From: Streptomyces sp. TP-A0356
GTDB taxonomy: Bacteria; Actinomycetota; Actinomycetes; Streptomycetales; Streptomycetaceae
Direction: 5' to 3'
DNA: 64,000 nucleotides
Assembly: GCF_001417775.1 (NCBI RefSeq)
Contig: NZ_BBZJ01000015.1
Location: 248,001 to 312,000 of the forward strand
The notes beneath the pieces were generated by a model. The model had not been told where the DNA came from. It worked only from the letters and a program-made list of their open reading frames with translations, and searched no databases. Below, in pieces: positions 27,749 through 38,240 of the stretch; position 1 is the stretch's first letter, and each line of letters begins with the position of its first letter. Made by a program: the position numbers and the translations under genes.

Positions 27749-28651
27749 TCACCGAGGGAGCTGGTGGGTGCGGCGGAAGTCGCCGGGGTTGGTGCCGGTG
27801 TGCCGGGTGAAGAACTTGCCGAAGTTGGTGGGCTCGGAGAAGCCGAGTCGGCGGGCGATGGTCGCGACGGGTTCGTCGCTGTGCGCGAGCAGGCGCTGGG
27901 CCTCCAGGGCCACCCGGGTGTCGATGACCAGTTTGACGGGTTGCCCGGTGGCGGCCTGGCAGGCGCGGGTCAGGGTCCTGACGCTGCAGCCGAGGCGCCG
28001 GGCGTAGTCCTCGGCGCGCCGGGTGGTGGCGTAGGACCGCTCCAGTTCGCCGCGGAAGCGGGTGTAGATCTCACCGCCGGCGTACGGGTCTCCCCTCTCG
28101 CCCCGCCTCCGCAGCCGGTCGATGTGCAAGAGAACGGCGGCGAGCAGGAGTTGGAGGATCTGCGGCGACACCGCGCCGTCCGGCCTGGTGACCTCGGCCC
28201 GCATCTGGGCCAGCAGGGTGGACAGGGCGGTGTAGTCCGCGCCGGCACCCAGCTGCCAGCAGACCGGGCCGTACCACTCGTCGACCAGCCGGTCGGTGCC
28301 GCCGATGTGGGGCGGGAAGGCGGGCGTGAACAGCAGGTGTGTGCCGTTCATCGTGCCCGGGCGGCCGAAGCGCTGTACCTGCCCGGGGTGGACCCACAGC
28401 AGTGTGCCGGGGCGGCAGGCGTGGGTGACGAAGTCGACGGTGTGCTCGCCGCTGCCCTCGGTGATCAGGGTGACGGTGTGGAAGTCGACCCGGTGGACAT
28501 GCTCCAGGCTGCCGTCGCTCACACGGCCGTGCAGCGTCTCCAGATCGGTGATCTCCAGGCCGGGGACGGGCGTGGTCGGCGGACCGAAGCCGAATCCGGG
28601 GATCGGTCTGCCATCCCTGCGAGGGAGGTCGGCGTCGTCGGTATTCGCCAT
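27749..28651 (-). CDS. AraC-family transcriptional regulator
   Basis: 300 aa from the ATG at 28651 (an in-frame ATG six codons upstream is also possible). The N-terminal cupin-like sensor domain contains HRVDFHTVTLITEGSGEHTVDF and a loop with LLWVHPGQVQRF. The C-terminal two helix-turn-helix motifs span about 200-295, including DYARRLGCSVRTLTRAC and VATIARRLGFSEPTNFGKFF. Same direction as the synthetase operon and 332 bases upstream of it, so it is a good candidate activator. Three 17-bp direct repeats lie 56-112 bases before its start. Confidence 0.9.
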   Translation of the reverse strand: MANTDDADLPRRDGRPIPGFGFGPPTTPVPGLEITDLETLHGRVSDGSLEHVHRVDFHTVTLITEGSGEHTVDFVTHACRPGTLLWVHPGQVQRFGRPGTMNGTHLLFTPAFPPHIGGTDRLVDEWYGPVCWQLGAGADYTALSTLLAQMRAEVTRPDGAVSPQILQLLLAAVLLHIDRLRRRGERGDPYAGGEIYTRFRGELERSYATTRRAEDYARRLGCSVRTLTRACQAATGQPVKLVIDTRVALEAQRLLAHSDEPVATIARRLGFSEPTNFGKFFTRHTGTNPGDFRRTHQLPR

Positions 28652-28706
28652 GATGATGATCTCGTTCATGTGGTTCAGGTCGTCGACAAGGGCTCTCGGT
28701 TGGATT

Positions 28707-28763
28707 CCACAGCTCTTCCGTGTCCACAGCTCTTTCGTGTCCACAGCTCTTTCGTGTCCACAG
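28707..28763. repeat. Three 17-bp direct repeats upstream of araC-type gene
   Basis: ccacagctctttcgtgt repeated three times head-to-tail (first copy with one mismatch) plus a partial fourth unit. The 17-bp length equals a typical AraC half-site, and the position is right for an operator of the regulator just downstream on the minus strand. The divergent membrane-protein gene starts at 28929. Confidence 0.85.
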
Positions 28764-28928
28764 GCCATCTGGCCCCGACGACAGTCTGAATGCCACCACC
28801 CCGTCGATCGAGGCCGGACACGGTCTGCGCGCCGGAGCGGACGTCCCGAACTGCCGGCGAACCGGTGACACCCGCCGTACCGCGTGTGCCCGCCCGTCGC
28901 CAGGGCATCCGGACTGCGGGAGGTCGAG

Positions 28929-29765
28929 ATGAACACGAGTGCCATGGCCCGCACCGGTCGGAGCCGGGCCCGGCGCGCGGCGCGGAGCCCGGTGACCCGG
29001 GGCGCCGCCCGGGCGGGGCTGACCGCGCGCGGAGTGATCTACCTGCTGATCGGCGTGCTCGCGCTGAGGATCGCCTTCGGCGACGGCACACAGCAGGCCG
29101 ACCGCAGCGGCGCGCTCGCCGAGATCGCGCGGGAGCCGTTCGGTGACGTGCTCCTGTGGGCGCTGGGCATCGGGCTGGTCGGCATGGCGGTGTGGCGGCT
29201 GTCCGAGGCCGTGGTGGGCTCGGTCGGGCCGGACGGACACGAGGCGAAGAAGAGGCTGCTGGCGCTGGTCCGGTGCGGGTTCTACGCCTTCGTCGCCTAC
29301 TCGGTGCTGTCGTTCGCGGCAGGTTCCGGCAGCGGAAGCCGATCGAGCGACGAGCAGTCCCGGGACGTCACGGCCAAGGCGCTGGGGATGCCCGGCGGGC
29401 AGTGGATCGTCGGTGCCGCCGCGGTCGGCGTCATCGTGGCGGGCGTGTGGATCGGTGTCCGGGCCGTGCGGCGTGACTACCACGACGAACTCAAGCTGGG
29501 CGAGATGTCCCCCAGGGCTCGGCGGCTCGTGGATGTCGCCGGGGTGGGCGGCGGTGCGGCACGCGGTCTGGTGTTCGCCGCGGCGGGGGTCTTCGCGGTG
29601 CGCGCGGCGATCGACTACCGGCCCGACCGGGCCAAAGGGCTCGACGACACGCTGCGCTCGTTCGCCGACACACCGTTCGGGCCGTGGCTGCTGGCGCTGG
29701 TCGCCGCCGGTGTCGCGCTGTTCGGCGTGTTCTCCTTCGCGCTGGCGCGGTGGGGCCGGGTCTGA
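28929..29765 (+). CDS. DUF1206 membrane protein
   Basis: 278 aa. Three internally related units, each with a GLxARGVIYLLIGVLALRIAFG-type helix pair: residues about 25-95, 110-180 and 195-278. This triple arrangement defines DUF1206. Six membrane segments are expected. Function unknown. ATG after GGGAGGTCGAG; the start ignores an upstream ATG at 28884 with no ribosome site. Divergent from the AraC gene. Confidence 0.9.
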   Translation: MNTSAMARTGRSRARRAARSPVTRGAARAGLTARGVIYLLIGVLALRIAFGDGTQQADRSGALAEIAREPFGDVLLWALGIGLVGMAVWRLSEAVVGSVGPDGHEAKKRLLALVRCGFYAFVAYSVLSFAAGSGSGSRSSDEQSRDVTAKALGMPGGQWIVGAAAVGVIVAGVWIGVRAVRRDYHDELKLGEMSPRARRLVDVAGVGGGAARGLVFAAAGVFAVRAAIDYRPDRAKGLDDTLRSFADTPFGPWLLALVAAGVALFGVFSFALARWGRV

Positions 29766-30036
29766 GCGCGAGCTCCGAGAAGCGGGTTCTGGTACTGCTG
29801 CCCTCTGGGACCCAGGTGGCCACCGCTTCGGGACGAGCGCGGCGGGAGCCGGCCGCGACCGTCCCCGGAGACGGTTGCGGCCGGTGCCGCACGGGCGTTA
29901 CCTGGAAGTATCCGGCGGTGAGGCGAGAGCACCCGGGGCCACGGCGGAGACCGGCAGCCCACGCTCTCCGTGCGTCGCCCGGTGGCAGCTCGGCCGTCGC
30001 CGCCGTCATCCAGGGTTCGACGCGGAGGTGACCCAG

Positions 30037-31188
30037 GTGAAAGCCGTCGTCTATGAGAAGCCGTTCAGCGTGGCTGTCAGGGACGTCGAAGATCCCTCGA
30101 TCCAGCACCCCAACGATGTGATCGTACGCGTCACGTCGAGCGCGATCTGCGGATCCGACCTGCACATGTACGAGGGCCGCACGGCGGCCGAGCCGGGCAT
30201 CGTCTTCGGACACGAGAACCTCGGCATCATCGAGGAGGTCGGTCCGGGCGTGGTCTCCCTGGCCAAGGGCGACCGCGTGGTGATGCCCTTCAATGTCGCG
30301 TGCGGATTCTGCAAGAACTGCCTCGCCGGGGAGACGGGCTTCTGTCTGACCGTCAATCCCGGCTTCGCCGGCGGAGCCTACGGATACGTGGCCATGGGCC
30401 CGTACAAGGGCGGTCAGGCGGAGCGGCTGCGCGTGCCCTTCGCCGATTTCAACTGCCTGAAGCTGCCGCCGGGCGATGAGTTCGAGACAGATTTCATCCT
30501 GCTCGCCGACATCTTCCCGACCGGCTACCACGGATGCGAGCTCGCCCAGGTGTCCCCGGGCGAGAGCGTGGCCGTCTTCGGCGCCGGCCCCGTGGGGTTG
30601 ATGTCCGCCTACTCCGCGCTGCTGCGCGGTGCGTCGAAGGTGTTCTCCGTCGACCGGGTGCCCGAGCGGCTCGCCAAGGCGGAGGAGATCGGGGCCATCC
30701 CCATCGACTTCACCAAGGGCGACCCGGCCGAGCAGATCAAGGAACAGACGGAGGGTGAAGGAACCGACAAGGGCGTGGACGCCGTCGGGTACCAGGCCCA
30801 GGCGCACGACGCGAGCCACGAGGAACCCGCCATCGTCCTCAACGAGCTCGTCGAGACGGTGCGGGCGACCGGCAGGCTCGGCGTACCGGGTCTGTATGTG
30901 CCCTCCGACCCGGGCGGACCCGACGAACACGCCAAGCACGGCCAGCTCCTGGTCTCCATCGGCAAGATGTTCGAGAAGGGCCAGAAGATGGGCACCGGTC
31001 AGTGCAACGTCAAGCGGTACAACCGCCAGCTGCGTGACCTGATCATCGCCGGGCGCGCCAAGCCCAGCTTCGTCGTCTCCCATGAGCTGCCGCTGGAGCA
31101 GGCGCCACAGGCATACGAGAAGTTCGACAAGCGGATCGAGGGCTACACCAAGGTGGTACTGCACCCAGGTCACGAACTCGCGGCATGA
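30037..31188 (+). CDS. fdhA: Glutathione-independent formaldehyde dehydrogenase (zinc, NAD-linked)
   Basis: 383 aa, medium-chain dehydrogenase fold. The catalytic zinc ligands fall in AICGSDLHMYEG and VFGHENLG. The structural zinc loop CGFCKNCLAGETGFC is complete. The nucleotide loop VFGAGPVGLMS and the family hallmark GVDAVGYQAQAHDASHEEPAIVLNE (quoted in part: DAVGYQAQAH) place it with the formaldehyde dismutase or FdhA group, where NAD stays bound. GTG start with GGAGG eight bases before it. Role: detoxifying formaldehyde or a related aldehyde in the cytoplasm. Confidence 0.92.
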   Translation: MKAVVYEKPFSVAVRDVEDPSIQHPNDVIVRVTSSAICGSDLHMYEGRTAAEPGIVFGHENLGIIEEVGPGVVSLAKGDRVVMPFNVACGFCKNCLAGETGFCLTVNPGFAGGAYGYVAMGPYKGGQAERLRVPFADFNCLKLPPGDEFETDFILLADIFPTGYHGCELAQVSPGESVAVFGAGPVGLMSAYSALLRGASKVFSVDRVPERLAKAEEIGAIPIDFTKGDPAEQIKEQTEGEGTDKGVDAVGYQAQAHDASHEEPAIVLNELVETVRATGRLGVPGLYVPSDPGGPDEHAKHGQLLVSIGKMFEKGQKMGTGQCNVKRYNRQLRDLIIAGRAKPSFVVSHELPLEQAPQAYEKFDKRIEGYTKVVLHPGHELAA

Positions 31189-31329
31189 GGAACGGGTGCC
31201 CTCGCCTCCGGTCCGGGCCCTCGCCGTGTCCGGGCCGGCAACCTGCGCCGGGCCGAGGCCCGGTGCGGGCCGCGCCCGGCGGCTGTGACCAACCCGGTCA
31301 TCCACCCGGGGGGCGGAAGGAGGTGCGCG

Positions 31330-32274
31330 ATGCCCGATTCGACGGAGGACCGCACGGCCGAACGCGTCCGGCGTTTCCTCGACGCCGGATACCCCGACGC
31401 CCGCCCCGTCGAGGCGGCGGTGGAAGGGGCCGTCTACCGGCTCGGCGGCGGCACGGTGGCCAAGGTGTGGGAGCACCGCCGGGGGCCCGAGCTGCAGCGG
31501 ATGCAGCGGTTCTACGCGGATGCCGCGGACCATCTGCCGTTCGACGCGCCGCAGATCATCGCTGTGGAGGACATCGCCGGGGTCCCGATGACCGTGGAAC
31601 GGGAGCTGACCGGCCACCCGCTGGCCGGCAAGGTCCGCACCGACGAGCCCGAGGTGCTGCCGGAAGCGGTCGACTGCCTGGTCGGCGTGCTGCGTGCCCT
31701 CGCGGCCGCCCACGATGTCGGCGAGGTGAGGCAACTGCCCGTCCTGGACGAGGAACGCCCCCTGTGGCAGGGCCACAGCTCCTTCGGCTCCGCCCTCGCC
31801 GACCTCATCGACCGGCGGGTCGGCCGCTGCGGGGAACGGTTCGCCGCACACGTCACCGACTTCGACGGCAAGCGCGCGCGTCTCGTCGCCCAGCTGCGTG
31901 CGCTGCCCGGGACCACCGAGGCCGTCGTCCACGGTGACGTCTTCCCGGAGACGGTCCTGGTCGACGACGATCTGCGGCCCCGCGCCCTCGTGGACTACGG
32001 CTTCCTGTCCACGGCCGGCGACCCCCGGTTCGACGCCGCTGTCACCGCGGCGATCTTCCCGACGGACACCGAGCACGCACAGGAGATCACCGGGCAGCTC
32101 ACCGCGCGGTTCGCCGACGAGTTCGGCTACGGGATCGACGACCTGCTGCTCTTCCGGGCCGCCTACGCGATGGCCACGAGCGACGCCTTCGCCCCGGGCG
32201 GCGGTGACGAGCACTTCGCCTGGTGCGCCTCCGTGCTCAACGACCCCGCCGTGGCCGAGGCCCTGTCCCGGTGA
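31330..32274 (+). CDS. Aminoglycoside phosphotransferase-fold kinase-like protein
   Basis: 314 aa. APH/choline kinase fold: Lys in GGGTVAKVWEH, catalytic loop AVVHGDVFPETVLVDDDL, and the DFG-like ALVDYGFLSTAGDPRFD. In the catalytic loop the usual HGDxxxxN has Thr in place of Asn, which normally binds metal, so activity may be altered or lost. Acceptor unknown; a small metabolite or antibiotic are both possible. ATG after GGAAGGAGG. Confidence 0.8.
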   Translation: MPDSTEDRTAERVRRFLDAGYPDARPVEAAVEGAVYRLGGGTVAKVWEHRRGPELQRMQRFYADAADHLPFDAPQIIAVEDIAGVPMTVERELTGHPLAGKVRTDEPEVLPEAVDCLVGVLRALAAAHDVGEVRQLPVLDEERPLWQGHSSFGSALADLIDRRVGRCGERFAAHVTDFDGKRARLVAQLRALPGTTEAVVHGDVFPETVLVDDDLRPRALVDYGFLSTAGDPRFDAAVTAAIFPTDTEHAQEITGQLTARFADEFGYGIDDLLLFRAAYAMATSDAFAPGGGDEHFAWCASVLNDPAVAEALSR

Positions 32275-32446
32275 CGTACCCGTACCGGCCGGGCCCCGCC
32301 TGTCAGGCCCCTGCCCTCGCGACCTGCCTTCGCGGACGGTGGGGCCGCCCTGGCCGACAGTCGACAGCCTCGTAGCCCCATAGCCCCGTAGGCCCATAGG
32401 CCCGTGCCATCCGTCCATTGCCCACTCGACCTTCGACGGAGTCGCC

Positions 32447-33271
32447 GTGAAATTCGGAATCGCGACCTTCATCACCGACCAGGGAATCCGCCCGGTCCCA
32501 CTCGGCAAGGCGCTGGAGGAGCGAGCGTTCGACTCGTTGTTCATCGCCGAGCACTCGCACATTCCGGTGGACCGTCGGTCGCCCTACCCCGGCGGCGGCG
32601 AGTTGCCGGAGATCTACTACCGCACGCTCGACCCCTTCGTCGCCCTGAGCGCGATCAGCGCGGTCACCGAGCGGCTCCTGCTGGCCACCGGGATCGCGCT
32701 GATCCCGCAGCGCGACCCGATCATCACCGCCAAGGAGGTGGCCTCGCTCGACGTGATCTCGGACGGCCGCGTGATCTTCGGCATCGGCATCGGCTGGAAC
32801 CGCGAGGAGATGAGGAACCACGGCGCCGACCCCTCGACCCGGGGGCGGCTCACCGATGAGCGCCTGCGTGCCATCCGGGAGCTGTGGACCAAGGAGAAGG
32901 CCGAGTTCCACGGCGAGTTCGTGGACTTCGATCCCGTCTACTCCTGGCCCAAGCCGGTGCAGCGTCCCCATCCGCCGATCTACGTCGGCGGGGGCGAGGG
33001 CGCGTTCCCGCGGGTGGTGCAGTTGGGTGACGCGTGGCTGGCCAACAGCGTGCCGCCCGACGAGCTCGGTCCGAAGATCGAGCGGCTGCGTGCGCTCGCC
33101 GGCCGGGACGTGCCGGTGACGGTGTACGCGGTTCCCGGCGACCCGGAGCAGGTCAAGGGCTACATCGCCCTGGGGGTCGAGCGGCTGCTGTTCTACCTGC
33201 CGACGATGCCCGAACGCGAAACGCTGGAGGAACTCGACCGGCTGGCCGAGGTCGCGGCCCCCTTCCGCTGA
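32447..33271 (+). CDS. LLM-class F420-dependent oxidoreductase
   Basis: 274 aa luciferase-like TIM barrel. Features: [55 protein letters not shown] and [14 protein letters not shown]. Streptomycetes make F420, and this subgroup is usually F420-linked rather than FMN-linked. Substrate unknown. Begins with GTG. It lies between a kinase-like gene and the esterase fusion, each with its own spacing, so no operon is clear. Confidence 0.88.
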   Translation: MKFGIATFITDQGIRPVPLGKALEERAFDSLFIAEHSHIPVDRRSPYPGGGELPEIYYRTLDPFVALSAISAVTERLLLATGIALIPQRDPIITAKEVASLDVISDGRVIFGIGIGWNREEMRNHGADPSTRGRLTDERLRAIRELWTKEKAEFHGEFVDFDPVYSWPKPVQRPHPPIYVGGGEGAFPRVVQLGDAWLANSVPPDELGPKIERLRALAGRDVPVTVYAVPGDPEQVKGYIALGVERLLFYLPTMPERETLEELDRLAEVAAPFR

Positions 33272-33681
33272 GGAGTGGAGGACGACGAGAGCGGTTGCGA
33301 GGTGCCGGTGATGGCGTCGAGGATCCGGGGCGCGCCTTCGTACACGCAGTACACGCGGGTCGGCTACCGGCGGGGATGTCGTCGGCAGCCGACAGTCAGG
33401 TGCCGGCATGCCAGGGTCCCGATCGGCCAAGCGCGGCGGCGCCCCAAGCTCACACAGGGAACGGGACGGCGTCCCCGGTCGGTTCCGGCCGTGGACGCTC
33501 GCACCGCGGCCGCCGTGGCGGATCGCGCGAGGTGCTGTTCCCGGGCGGAGCGGCGGGGTGCGCGCGCTGCATCGGGTTGCCCGACGGTCCATGCTGGAAG
33601 GAGCAGGCCTCCACGATGCCCGTCCCGGACGGGTCGGTCATCACACCGACAGACGTACGCGACGGAACGAGGTGGGGTGCT
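33272..33681. other. Intergenic region before the esterase fusion gene
   Basis: 410 bases without a convincing gene. An in-frame ATG at 33616 would add 22 residues to the next protein but the family boundary fits 33682 better. Confidence 0.5.
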
Positions 33682-35694
33682 ATGCCGGAACGTCTGTTCC
33701 TCGACCGCAGAGACGCCGGGCGGACACTGGCCCGGCGACTCGAGCACTACCGGGGCCGCCCCGACGTCCTGGTCCTGGCGCTGCCCCGCGGCGGCGTACC
33801 GGTGGGTTACGAGGTGGCAACCGCCCTCGATGCCGAACTCGATGTCTTCCTGGTCCGCAAGCTGGGCGTGCCCGGCATGGAAGAGGTGGCGATGGGGGCG
33901 ATCGCCAGCGGCGGGGTGCTCGTGCTCAACGAGGATGTCGTCCGGGGCCTCGCCCTCTCGCCCGACGTCATCCGTGAGGTGGCGGAACGCGAGGGCCGGG
34001 AGCTGCTGCGGCGGGAGCGCGCGTACCGCGGTGACCGTCCCCCGCCCAAGGTCGAGGGGCGCACGGTCATCCTGGTCGACGACGGCCTGGCGACCGGCGC
34101 GAGCATGCGCGCCGCCCTGCTGGCCCTGAAGCGCAAGCACCCGGCGAGAATCGTGGTGGCGGTCCCGACCGCCCCCGAGTCGACCTGCCAGGAACTCTCC
34201 GCCGTGGTCGACGAGGTGATCTGCGCGACCACCCCCACCCCCTTCTACGCCGTCGGAGCCTCCTACTGGGAGTTCACACAGGTCACCGACGAGGAAGTCC
34301 GTCAACTGCTGTACGCCGCATCCAAGGCCGCTCCGGCCGCCTGGGGTGCGGAGGGCGTGACGGACGCGGTGGCCGTGCGCACCGGGGCGACACCCGTCGA
34401 GGACGGGATGCCGCAGGTCAGCGCGCTGGCGGACCTCGTGGGCGATGCGCGCTTCGTACTCATAGGCGAGGCTTCCCACGGCACGCACGAGTTCTACGCC
34501 GCCCGAGCGGCCATGACCCGGTGGCTCATCGAGGAGAAGGGCTTCTGCGCCGTAGCGGCCGAGGCGGACTGGCCCGATGCCTACCGCGTCAACCGTTACG
34601 TCCGCGGCCGCAGCGACGACGGCAGCGCGGAGGAGTCCCTGCGCGGCTTCGAGCGCTTCCCCACCTGGATGTGGCGCAACACGGTCGTTCTCGACTTCGT
34701 CGGGTGGCTGCGCGAGCACAACGCCCGCCTCGGCGACCGGGAGACGGCCAAGGCGGGCTTCTACGGGCTCGACCTCTACAGCCTCTACCGGTCGATCGAC
34801 GAGGTGATCTCGTATCTCGACCGTGTCGATCCGGCCGCCGCGGTACGGGCGCGCGAACGCTACGCCTGTCTGGAGCGATACGACGGGGACGACGGCCAGT
34901 CCTACGGTTTCCAAGCCGCCTTCGGTGCCGGTGAAACGTGCGAGCAGGAGATCGTCGAGCAGTTGGAGGAACTGCAACGCAACGCCGTGGAGTACGCGCA
35001 ACGCGGCGGTCTCCTCGCCGAGGACGAGGTCTTCTACGCGGAGCGGAACGCGGTCGCGGTGCGCAACGCCGCCGAGTACTACCGTTCGATGTTCGGCGGA
35101 AGGGTGTCCTCGTGGAACCTGCGCGACCGGCACATGGTGGAGACCCTGGACGCGCTCGACGAGCATCTGAGCAGACAGCGCGGCGATCTGGCGAAGATCG
35201 TCGTGTGGGAGCACAACTCGCACCTGGGTGACGCCCGGGCCACCGAGTCCGCGATGCGCGGCGAGCTCAACGTGGGTCAGCTCGTGCGCGAGAACCATCC
35301 CGACGGCTGCCGGCTGCTGGGCTTCACCACCTACACGGGCACGGTGACGGCGGCGCACGACTGGGGAGGCGCGGCCGAACGCAAATGGGTACGTCCCGCG
35401 CTCCCCGACAGCGTGGAGGAACTGTTCCACGAGGTCGGCGAGAAGGAGTTCCTGCTCGACTTCGGCAGCGCACCACTGGCCGCGGAACGTCTGCGTGCCA
35501 CACGTCTCGAACGCGCGATCGGCGTCATCTACCGCCCCGACACCGAGCGGCAGAGCCACTACTTCATCGCGCGCCCGGCCGACCAGTTCGACGCGCTCAT
35601 CCACATCGAGGAGACACGGGCCCTCGAACCGCTGGAACGCACCGCGCGATGGGAGACCGGCGAGGCCCCCGAGACGTACCCGTTCGCGGTCTGA
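33682..35694 (+). CDS. Phosphoribosyltransferase / erythromycin esterase fusion protein
   Basis: 670 aa, two enzymes in one chain. Residues 1-210: a PRTase-fold domain starting with [19 protein letters not shown] and carrying the PRPP loop [13 protein letters not shown]. Residues 235-670: an erythromycin-esterase family domain with [13 protein letters not shown] (catalytic Glu and His), a second His in [14 protein letters not shown] and the Glu-rich SFG-like FPTWMWRN segment. The same two domains are known as neighbours or fusions in actinobacteria. The esterase half hydrolyses macrolactones in characterised members, but environmental members have wide and mostly unknown substrates. ATG after GAGGTGGGGTG. 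Confidence 0.9.
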   Translation: MPERLFLDRRDAGRTLARRLEHYRGRPDVLVLALPRGGVPVGYEVATALDAELDVFLVRKLGVPGMEEVAMGAIASGGVLVLNEDVVRGLALSPDVIREVAEREGRELLRRERAYRGDRPPPKVEGRTVILVDDGLATGASMRAALLALKRKHPARIVVAVPTAPESTCQELSAVVDEVICATTPTPFYAVGASYWEFTQVTDEEVRQLLYAASKAAPAAWGAEGVTDAVAVRTGATPVEDGMPQVSALADLVGDARFVLIGEASHGTHEFYAARAAMTRWLIEEKGFCAVAAEADWPDAYRVNRYVRGRSDDGSAEESLRGFERFPTWMWRNTVVLDFVGWLREHNARLGDRETAKAGFYGLDLYSLYRSIDEVISYLDRVDPAAAVRARERYACLERYDGDDGQSYGFQAAFGAGETCEQEIVEQLEELQRNAVEYAQRGGLLAEDEVFYAERNAVAVRNAAEYYRSMFGGRVSSWNLRDRHMVETLDALDEHLSRQRGDLAKIVVWEHNSHLGDARATESAMRGELNVGQLVRENHPDGCRLLGFTTYTGTVTAAHDWGGAAERKWVRPALPDSVEELFHEVGEKEFLLDFGSAPLAAERLRATRLERAIGVIYRPDTERQSHYFIARPADQFDALIHIEETRALEPLERTARWETGEAPETYPFAV

Positions 35695-35772
35695 GAGGAA
35701 TTTCCCGTGTCCGGCCCGAACGGGCATAAGGCAGACCTGGACCGTTGATTCTCCGGTGTCCCGGGAGTAGCC

Positions 35773-38102
35773 ATGGCCTCGAACCCTCCGGCGCCCCCTT
35801 TCACCCTCCTCGGCCTGGGACTCTCCGGCGGCGACCTGCGGCAGGCCGCCGCCCTCCTGCTGGGTGGACCGCCCGGGGACGAGATGGCCGTACGGGGTGC
35901 GGACCACCGCGTGGCGCGGCTGGTCCCCGCCTCGCTGACGGACACCGAACGCCTGACGGCGACCGCTCTCACGGTGCGCTACGGCGAGGACCGCTTCCGG
36001 CTCCGTGCCGCCCGCGCCGGGGACCTCGGTTCGCTGCGTCTCGTGGTGACCCAACGGCGCGCACCGGGCCCGGCAGAGGTGGAACTCCAGGTGGGCGCGG
36101 CGGGCGTGAACTTCCGTGACGTCCTGACCGTCATGGGACTCCTGCCGGCCGCCGACCGGTCCGCGGGCGGCGGGGACCGCATCGGTTTCGAGTGCACGGG
36201 GACGGTGACCGCGGTCGGCCCCGGCGTGGAGCACGTCCGCGTCGGCGACACCGTACTGGCCGTGGATCTCGCCGGGGGCGCCTTCGGCTCGTTCACGACG
36301 GTCCGCGCCGACGCCGTGGTTCCCGTGTGCCCCCCGGCCTCGACGCCACTGCCGCGGCGACCCTCCCGACGGCGTACCTCACCGCCTGGTACGCGCTGCG
36401 GCACGTGGCGCGCCTCGCCGAGGGCGAACGCGTACTGATCCACTCCGCCACAGGTGGCACGGGCCTGGCCGCCATCGCCGTGGCCCGCTATCTGGGGGTC
36501 GAGGTCCTGGCCACGGCCGGGAACGACGAGAAGCGGGGCTATCTGCGCGGTATGGGAGTCCGGCACGTCATGGACTCCCGCTCGCTGGACTTCGGCGGGC
36601 AGGCCCGCGAGGCGACCGGGGGCGAGGGCGTCGACGTCGTACTCAACTCGCTGTCGGGGGCGGCGATCCGCGCCGGTCTGGAGGCGCTGCGTCCCTTCGG
36701 CCGGTTCGTCGAACTGGGTGTCCGTGACATCCTCGCCTACACCTCACTCGGGCTCGGGCCGTTCCGCCACACCGTCACCTTCAGCAGTGTCGACCTCATC
36801 CAACTCCAGCAGGACCGGCCGAGCGCCTTCCAGGACCTGTTGGGCGAGGTCATGGACCTGTTCGCCGCGGGCCACCTCCCGGTGCTGCCGCACCGGGAGT
36901 TCCCCCTCGCCCAGGCCACGGAGGCATTCCGTCTCATGGCGGGTGCCGGCCACATCGGCAAGCTCGTCCTGATCATGCCCGCAAGAGGGGAGACGACCGC
37001 CGTGCGCACCGGGCCTCCCGCGCCGGTCCGCTCCGACGGCGCGTACCTCGTCATCGGAGGACTGGGGGGCGTGGGCCTGGCCACGGCGGCGCGGCTGGCC
37101 GAACTGGGCGCCGGACACATCGTCCTGAACGGCCGTCGAAAGCCCGGCGAGGCGGCCGGGACCGAGTTGGCGCGGCTGCGTGCCGCCGGTGCCCGTATCA
37201 CCGTCGAACTGGGGGACGCCGCACGGGCGGGGGTGGCCGAACGGCTCGTGTCCGTCGCGACGGCGGGCGGCCTGCCGTTGCGGGGAGTGGTGCACTCGGC
37301 GATGGTGCTGGACGACGGCGTGGTCACCAACATCACCGACGCCCAGCTGGAACGCGTCTGGCGGCCCAAGGTCACCGCGGCATGGCGACTCCACGAGGCC
37401 CTCGCGCGACACACGCCCGATTGGTTCGTGCTCTACTCCTCGATGGCTTCGCTGCTGGGCAACCCGGGCCAAGGTGCGTACGCCGCCGCCAACGCCTGGC
37501 TGGACGCCTTCGCCGGCTGCCGGACCGCCCAGGGGCTGCCCACGCTGGCCGTCAACTGGGGGCCGTGGGGGGAGATCGGCGCGGCGACCGACTTCGCCGA
37601 CCGCGGCTACGAGACCCTCTCCACCAAGGACGGTCTACGCGCCCTGGAGGTACTGCTCACCCACCGGCGAGTGGCGACCGGCGTCCTGCCCGGCCGCCCG
37701 GAGACGTGGATCCTGCCCACGGTCCGCAGCGCCCCCTTCTTCGCCGGACTGGTGGACGTCCACGCGCCTGAGGGCGCCGCTCCCTCGAGCGGCGAGCGCG
37801 CCTCCGCATCCGCGGTCCGTGCGCGCCTGGCCGGACTTGACTCTCCGCTCGCCCGCCGTACGGCCCTGGAAGCCTATCCGGCCGAGCAGATGGGGACCGT
37901 TCTCCAGTTCGGCAGCGCACGGCTGGACCCTCAGACGCCGCTGCGCAGCCTCGGCTTCGACTCGTTGCTGTCCATGGAACTGCGCACCCGTCTGGAGGCG
38001 GGGCTGGGCGTCAGACTCGCGAGCGACTTCGTCTGGAGGCACCCCACGATCGCCGCCCTCGCCACCGGCCTGGCCGAGAAGATGGGAGTTGACCTGTCAT
38101 GA
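35773..38102 (+). pseudogene. Polyketide synthase piece, ER-KR-ACP, with one frameshift
   Basis: Read across one frame change this is about 776 codons: an unknown 60-residue head, an enoylreductase (AAGVNFRDVLTVMG, then HSATGGTGLAAIAVARYLG), a ketoreductase (VIGGLGGVGLATAARLAELG, catalytic LYSSMASLLG and GAYAAANAW) and an acyl carrier protein (LGFDSLLSMEL). The frame changes at a run of six C at 36330-36335; one extra C would restore VCPPGLDATAAATLPTAY. KS, AT and DH domains are missing and no start of a larger gene lies upstream. It could be a decaying remnant, a homopolymer sequencing error, or a short stand-alone reducing unit. Confidence 0.8.
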
Positions 38103-38240
38103 GGGACGGCGGACGGCACCCGGGAAGGCGGCAGGACGGCACCCGGCGAATCCCGACGCCCGCTGCGCGCACGCCCCGGCTCTCTCTCCCGCATCCTCAA
38201 GTGCCGGGTGCCGGCAACCCGGGATGATGGCCCACTTCAC

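Noticed and set aside
27492..27752. 86-codon frame beginning with GTG that overlaps the AraC stop
   Set aside because: The overlap looks like coupling, but no ribosome site is present and the first 25 codons (AGA, AGG, ACA, GCT) lack the codon bias of the window.
32376..32410. Repeated gtagccccata units before the F420 oxidoreductase
   Set aside because: Short and irregular; not enough to call a repeat with function.
29491..32562. Long minus-strand frame of 1023 codons
   Set aside because: Antisense to the formaldehyde dehydrogenase and kinase-like genes; high GC keeps such frames open.
33364..36234. Long minus-strand frame of 956 codons
   Set aside because: Antisense to the esterase fusion gene; no coding motifs.
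38099..38227. Short 42-aa frame overlapping the synthase stop by ATGA
   Set aside because: Arg/Pro-rich translation without any recognisable motif; the overlap is likely chance.
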